From: Paramacrobiotus metropolitanus
Lineage: Eukaryota; Tardigrada; Eutardigrada; Parachela; Macrobiotidae
Reading direction: 5' to 3'
Length of the DNA stretch: 64,000 nt
NCBI RefSeq assembly: GCF_019649055.1
Contig: NW_026570250.1
Location: 372,001-436,000, forward strand
The translations under genes and the position numbers were made by a program. Positions 62,165 to 64,000 of this stretch are shown here, piece after piece. The notes below the pieces were generated by a model. That model was not told where the DNA came from and searched no databases. It was given only the letters and a program-made list of their open reading frames with translations. Each line of letters starts with the position of its first letter. Position 1 is the first letter of the stretch.

Positions 62165-63941
62165 TTGCTGTTTTCAGGGAGTATATCGCAAGGCAACAGT
62201 TTTACCTCAGGTTCATCCGTTCCGGTGGTTCCCTCGTCGACCGAGACAATTCCAACGGCACCGTCAGCGGCACCGGCAACCAGTCAAGCAACGGCCGCCC
62301 CTACAAACCCTGTAAGCATATCAACCAGATCCACGACGACATCTACCACCACAACAACAAGCACCACGCCGACAACAACGACAACAACCTCCACCACCAC
62401 CACCACAACGACAGCAGCCGCCACAGCACCACCCACGACACTCTCCAGCGGCGGTACAACGACAACGACACCACTCAATCTGGTTGTCGGTCCCAATGAT
62501 CCCAACTTGCTGGACACGTCCAAACCGGAAGTTCAACAGCTCATCTTAGATTTGCATAATCAAGTCAGGCGTAGTCAAAAGGCGGCTAACATGCTGAAAA
62601 TGCAGTGGGATCCGGTAGCGGCGTCTGTCGCGCAGGACTGGGCCAATCGCTGTGTGGCGCAGCACGGACCGTCTGTCCGCAACGGCACAAGTAAGTCTGG
62701 AAAGGCTACCGCAATATATATCGATACAATTACTGTAGAATACTTATACAATAAATATTATTTTGTGTAATAGGCATTAATAGCTGATCTACTGAATGGT
62801 GTTTCTTGACGGAAGAAGGATAAGAAAAACGGTGTCCAGTACAATACTTGTAAAACTGGATTGTCGTACAGTACAGCGCATGCAACGTATATAGCGCATG
62901 CAGTACTAGCGCATGCAGCGCGCTTTTATTCGGCTTCGGCCAGCATACATAACAAATCGCCTGCGCAGGTTCACACTAATTAAAACCATCCAATTTTTAA
63001 ACATTAAAAAAACATCCAAAATCGTTAGTGTCTCGCATGATCTTAGGACGTGCGTTAAGTGTACTTTGAAAATAAAAACAAACAGTAAATTCATACGTCG
63101 TAAATCCGTATAAGTCGTAAGGCTAATTAATCTGGACGATTAGGCTATAACAGAAATGCATTTTGATTGAGCATGATGAGCAACAATACGTTGTGAAGCA
63201 ATAAATGTGTCGGTAGTTTTTAGCGGGTGCGGTCAGAATATTGCCAACGGAAATGGCATTCAAAGCTGGAACTTTAGTGTTCAGATTTGGGGACCGAACG
63301 AGCAAAAATTGTTCACTTTTGGCATGGACCCGTGTCCCAACGATTTCTATGAAGTAGTAGGACATTATACTCAAGTAAGTGGAATATTTGCGTATAAAAA
63401 AGTCTGTTCCAAATATGTTCTGTCGAGATTACGGGAAAGGAAGCCGCACTAACATGATGTTCATATGTTTTCTTAAGATGGTATGGTATCGAACGTGGAT
63501 GGTTGGATGTGGATTTGCAGCCTGTCCGAATCCAGTGGGAAATTTCTTCGTATGCAACTACTGTCCAGCGTAAGAAAATCATACCACCGAAAACTTTTTT
63601 TAAGTAGCGCGGTTAGATTTCATAGAATTGCGTAATTTTTAAAATTTATGCGAGTTCAATTTTGCAACGCTCAAATTGTTTTACGTTAGTTTGCTGCATG
63701 TTTGTTTGAAAATGACAGTAATAGTGATTTGTAACTGTACACTTCGCAATTATCAGCCATTAATCAGCTTGCGCAGTTTCTTTTCTGTATTAATATGTCA
63801 AAAAGTACTGAATTCGGGTATCATAAATCACGGTAATGGACCAGCACGAGCTGTCGGCAGCTTAGTAATAATTTATGCGGGTGTTCATATATCAGTCTGT
63901 TATTCTATTTTTTTCCATTTCCATGCAGTTACCCCGGCTAG
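62165..63941 (+). CDS. CAP-domain (SCP/TAPS) protein with a poly-threonine linker (5' end unresolved)
   Basis: Exons: about 62181-62690 (coding is open from 62165), 63217-63374, 63478-63569 and a tiny last exon from 63929 that reads YPG and stops at 63941. After a Ser/Thr-rich region with long Thr runs comes a CAP domain: QLILDLHNQVRRSQKAANML, WDPVAASVAQDWANRC, CGQNIANGNGIQSWN, then the CAP1 signature GHYTQMVW and CNYC. CAP proteins are secreted and act as lipid or sterol binders, venom or immune effectors, or sperm proteins; here only secretion can be inferred. The usual GEN has become GQN, so one of the acidic site residues is replaced, while the GHYTQ His remains. The signal-peptide exon and the last exon are uncertain. 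Confidence 0.78.
62876..62917. repeat. Three copies of GCGCATGCA in a CAP-gene intron
   Basis: GCGCATGCA occurs at 62876-62884, 62894-62902 and 62909-62917, within the first mapped intron of the CAP gene. Each copy contains the palindrome GCATGC. Confidence 0.8.
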
Positions 63942-64000
63942 CTTTTGCTAAGTGCATTCATTGCTTTGTATTAACGCCAGATGCAGACACTGTCCTTCTT

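Noticed and set aside
62284-62523. Val/Gly-rich antisense frame in the CAP gene
   Set aside because: It arises from the reverse complement of the Thr-codon runs.
1-64000. CRISPR arrays, operons, prokaryotic genes or viral integrations
   Set aside because: No spaced direct repeats, polycistronic layout or viral-type proteins were seen. The genes are intron-split and metazoan throughout.

Overview
This window is nuclear DNA of an intron-rich animal. It holds about fifteen genes with GT-AG introns of roughly 50 to 2,000 bases, an AT-rich intergenic background and one eukaryotic tRNA gene. Gene content is metazoan: natriuretic-peptide-type receptor guanylyl cyclases, GGA adaptor, CD39-type NTPDase, SLC17 transporter, serpin, astacin fold, small heat-shock protein, CAP protein and many small secreted cysteine-rich proteins. 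It suggests an ecdysozoan; a tardigrade is my best guess, but nothing here proves the phylum. I built the exon models by hand, checking that splice phases join in frame and that family motifs stay continuous.

Layout. 1-3654 (+): 3' part of a secreted astacin-like protein whose zinc site is destroyed, with a mucin-like tail and five amphipathic repeats. 4940-5835 (+): Ly6/quiver-like, probably GPI-anchored. 6473-10509 (-): complete NTPDase, 8 exons, 599 aa. 11810-12139 (+) and 13330-13548 (-): small secreted candidates. 13635-15784 (+): SLC17-type transporter. 17676-17951 (+): small secreted peptide. 18965-25038 (-) and 28596-36502 (-): two receptor guanylyl cyclases in tandem, separated by exons of an unidentified membrane protein. 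37714-39899 (-): serpin with two alternative reactive-loop exons. 40747-41975 (-): secreted Cys-rich protein. 44540-45232 (+): small heat-shock protein. 46978-51400 (-): GGA adaptor, 12 exons, 626 aa. 51827-51900 (+): tRNA-Ile(AAT). 52427-55187 (-), 57209-59007 (-) and 60663-61547 (+): three members of an unrecognised secreted Cys-rich family, with a foldback element at 56566-56907 among them. 62165-63941 (+): threonine-rich CAP protein.

Most notable. The two guanylyl cyclases share the same exon lengths and phases from the kinase-homology region onward, so they are a duplication, but their extracellular halves are unrelated. The distal gene has a normal ANF-receptor (natriuretic-peptide-receptor) ectodomain. 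The proximal gene carries a Cache plus Cys-rich ectodomain of the GPR158/GPR179 (class C orphan GPCR) type, joined at the same phase-1 intron just before the single membrane helix. I know of no receptor guanylyl cyclase with this architecture. Other points of interest are an apparent U12-type AT-AC intron, the serpin's alternative bait exons (one carrying RQKR), the dead astacin and the secreted-family cluster.

The genes do not form one pathway. Most encode surface or secreted proteins (cGMP receptors, purinergic ectoenzyme, protease inhibitor, Cys-rich secretory proteins).
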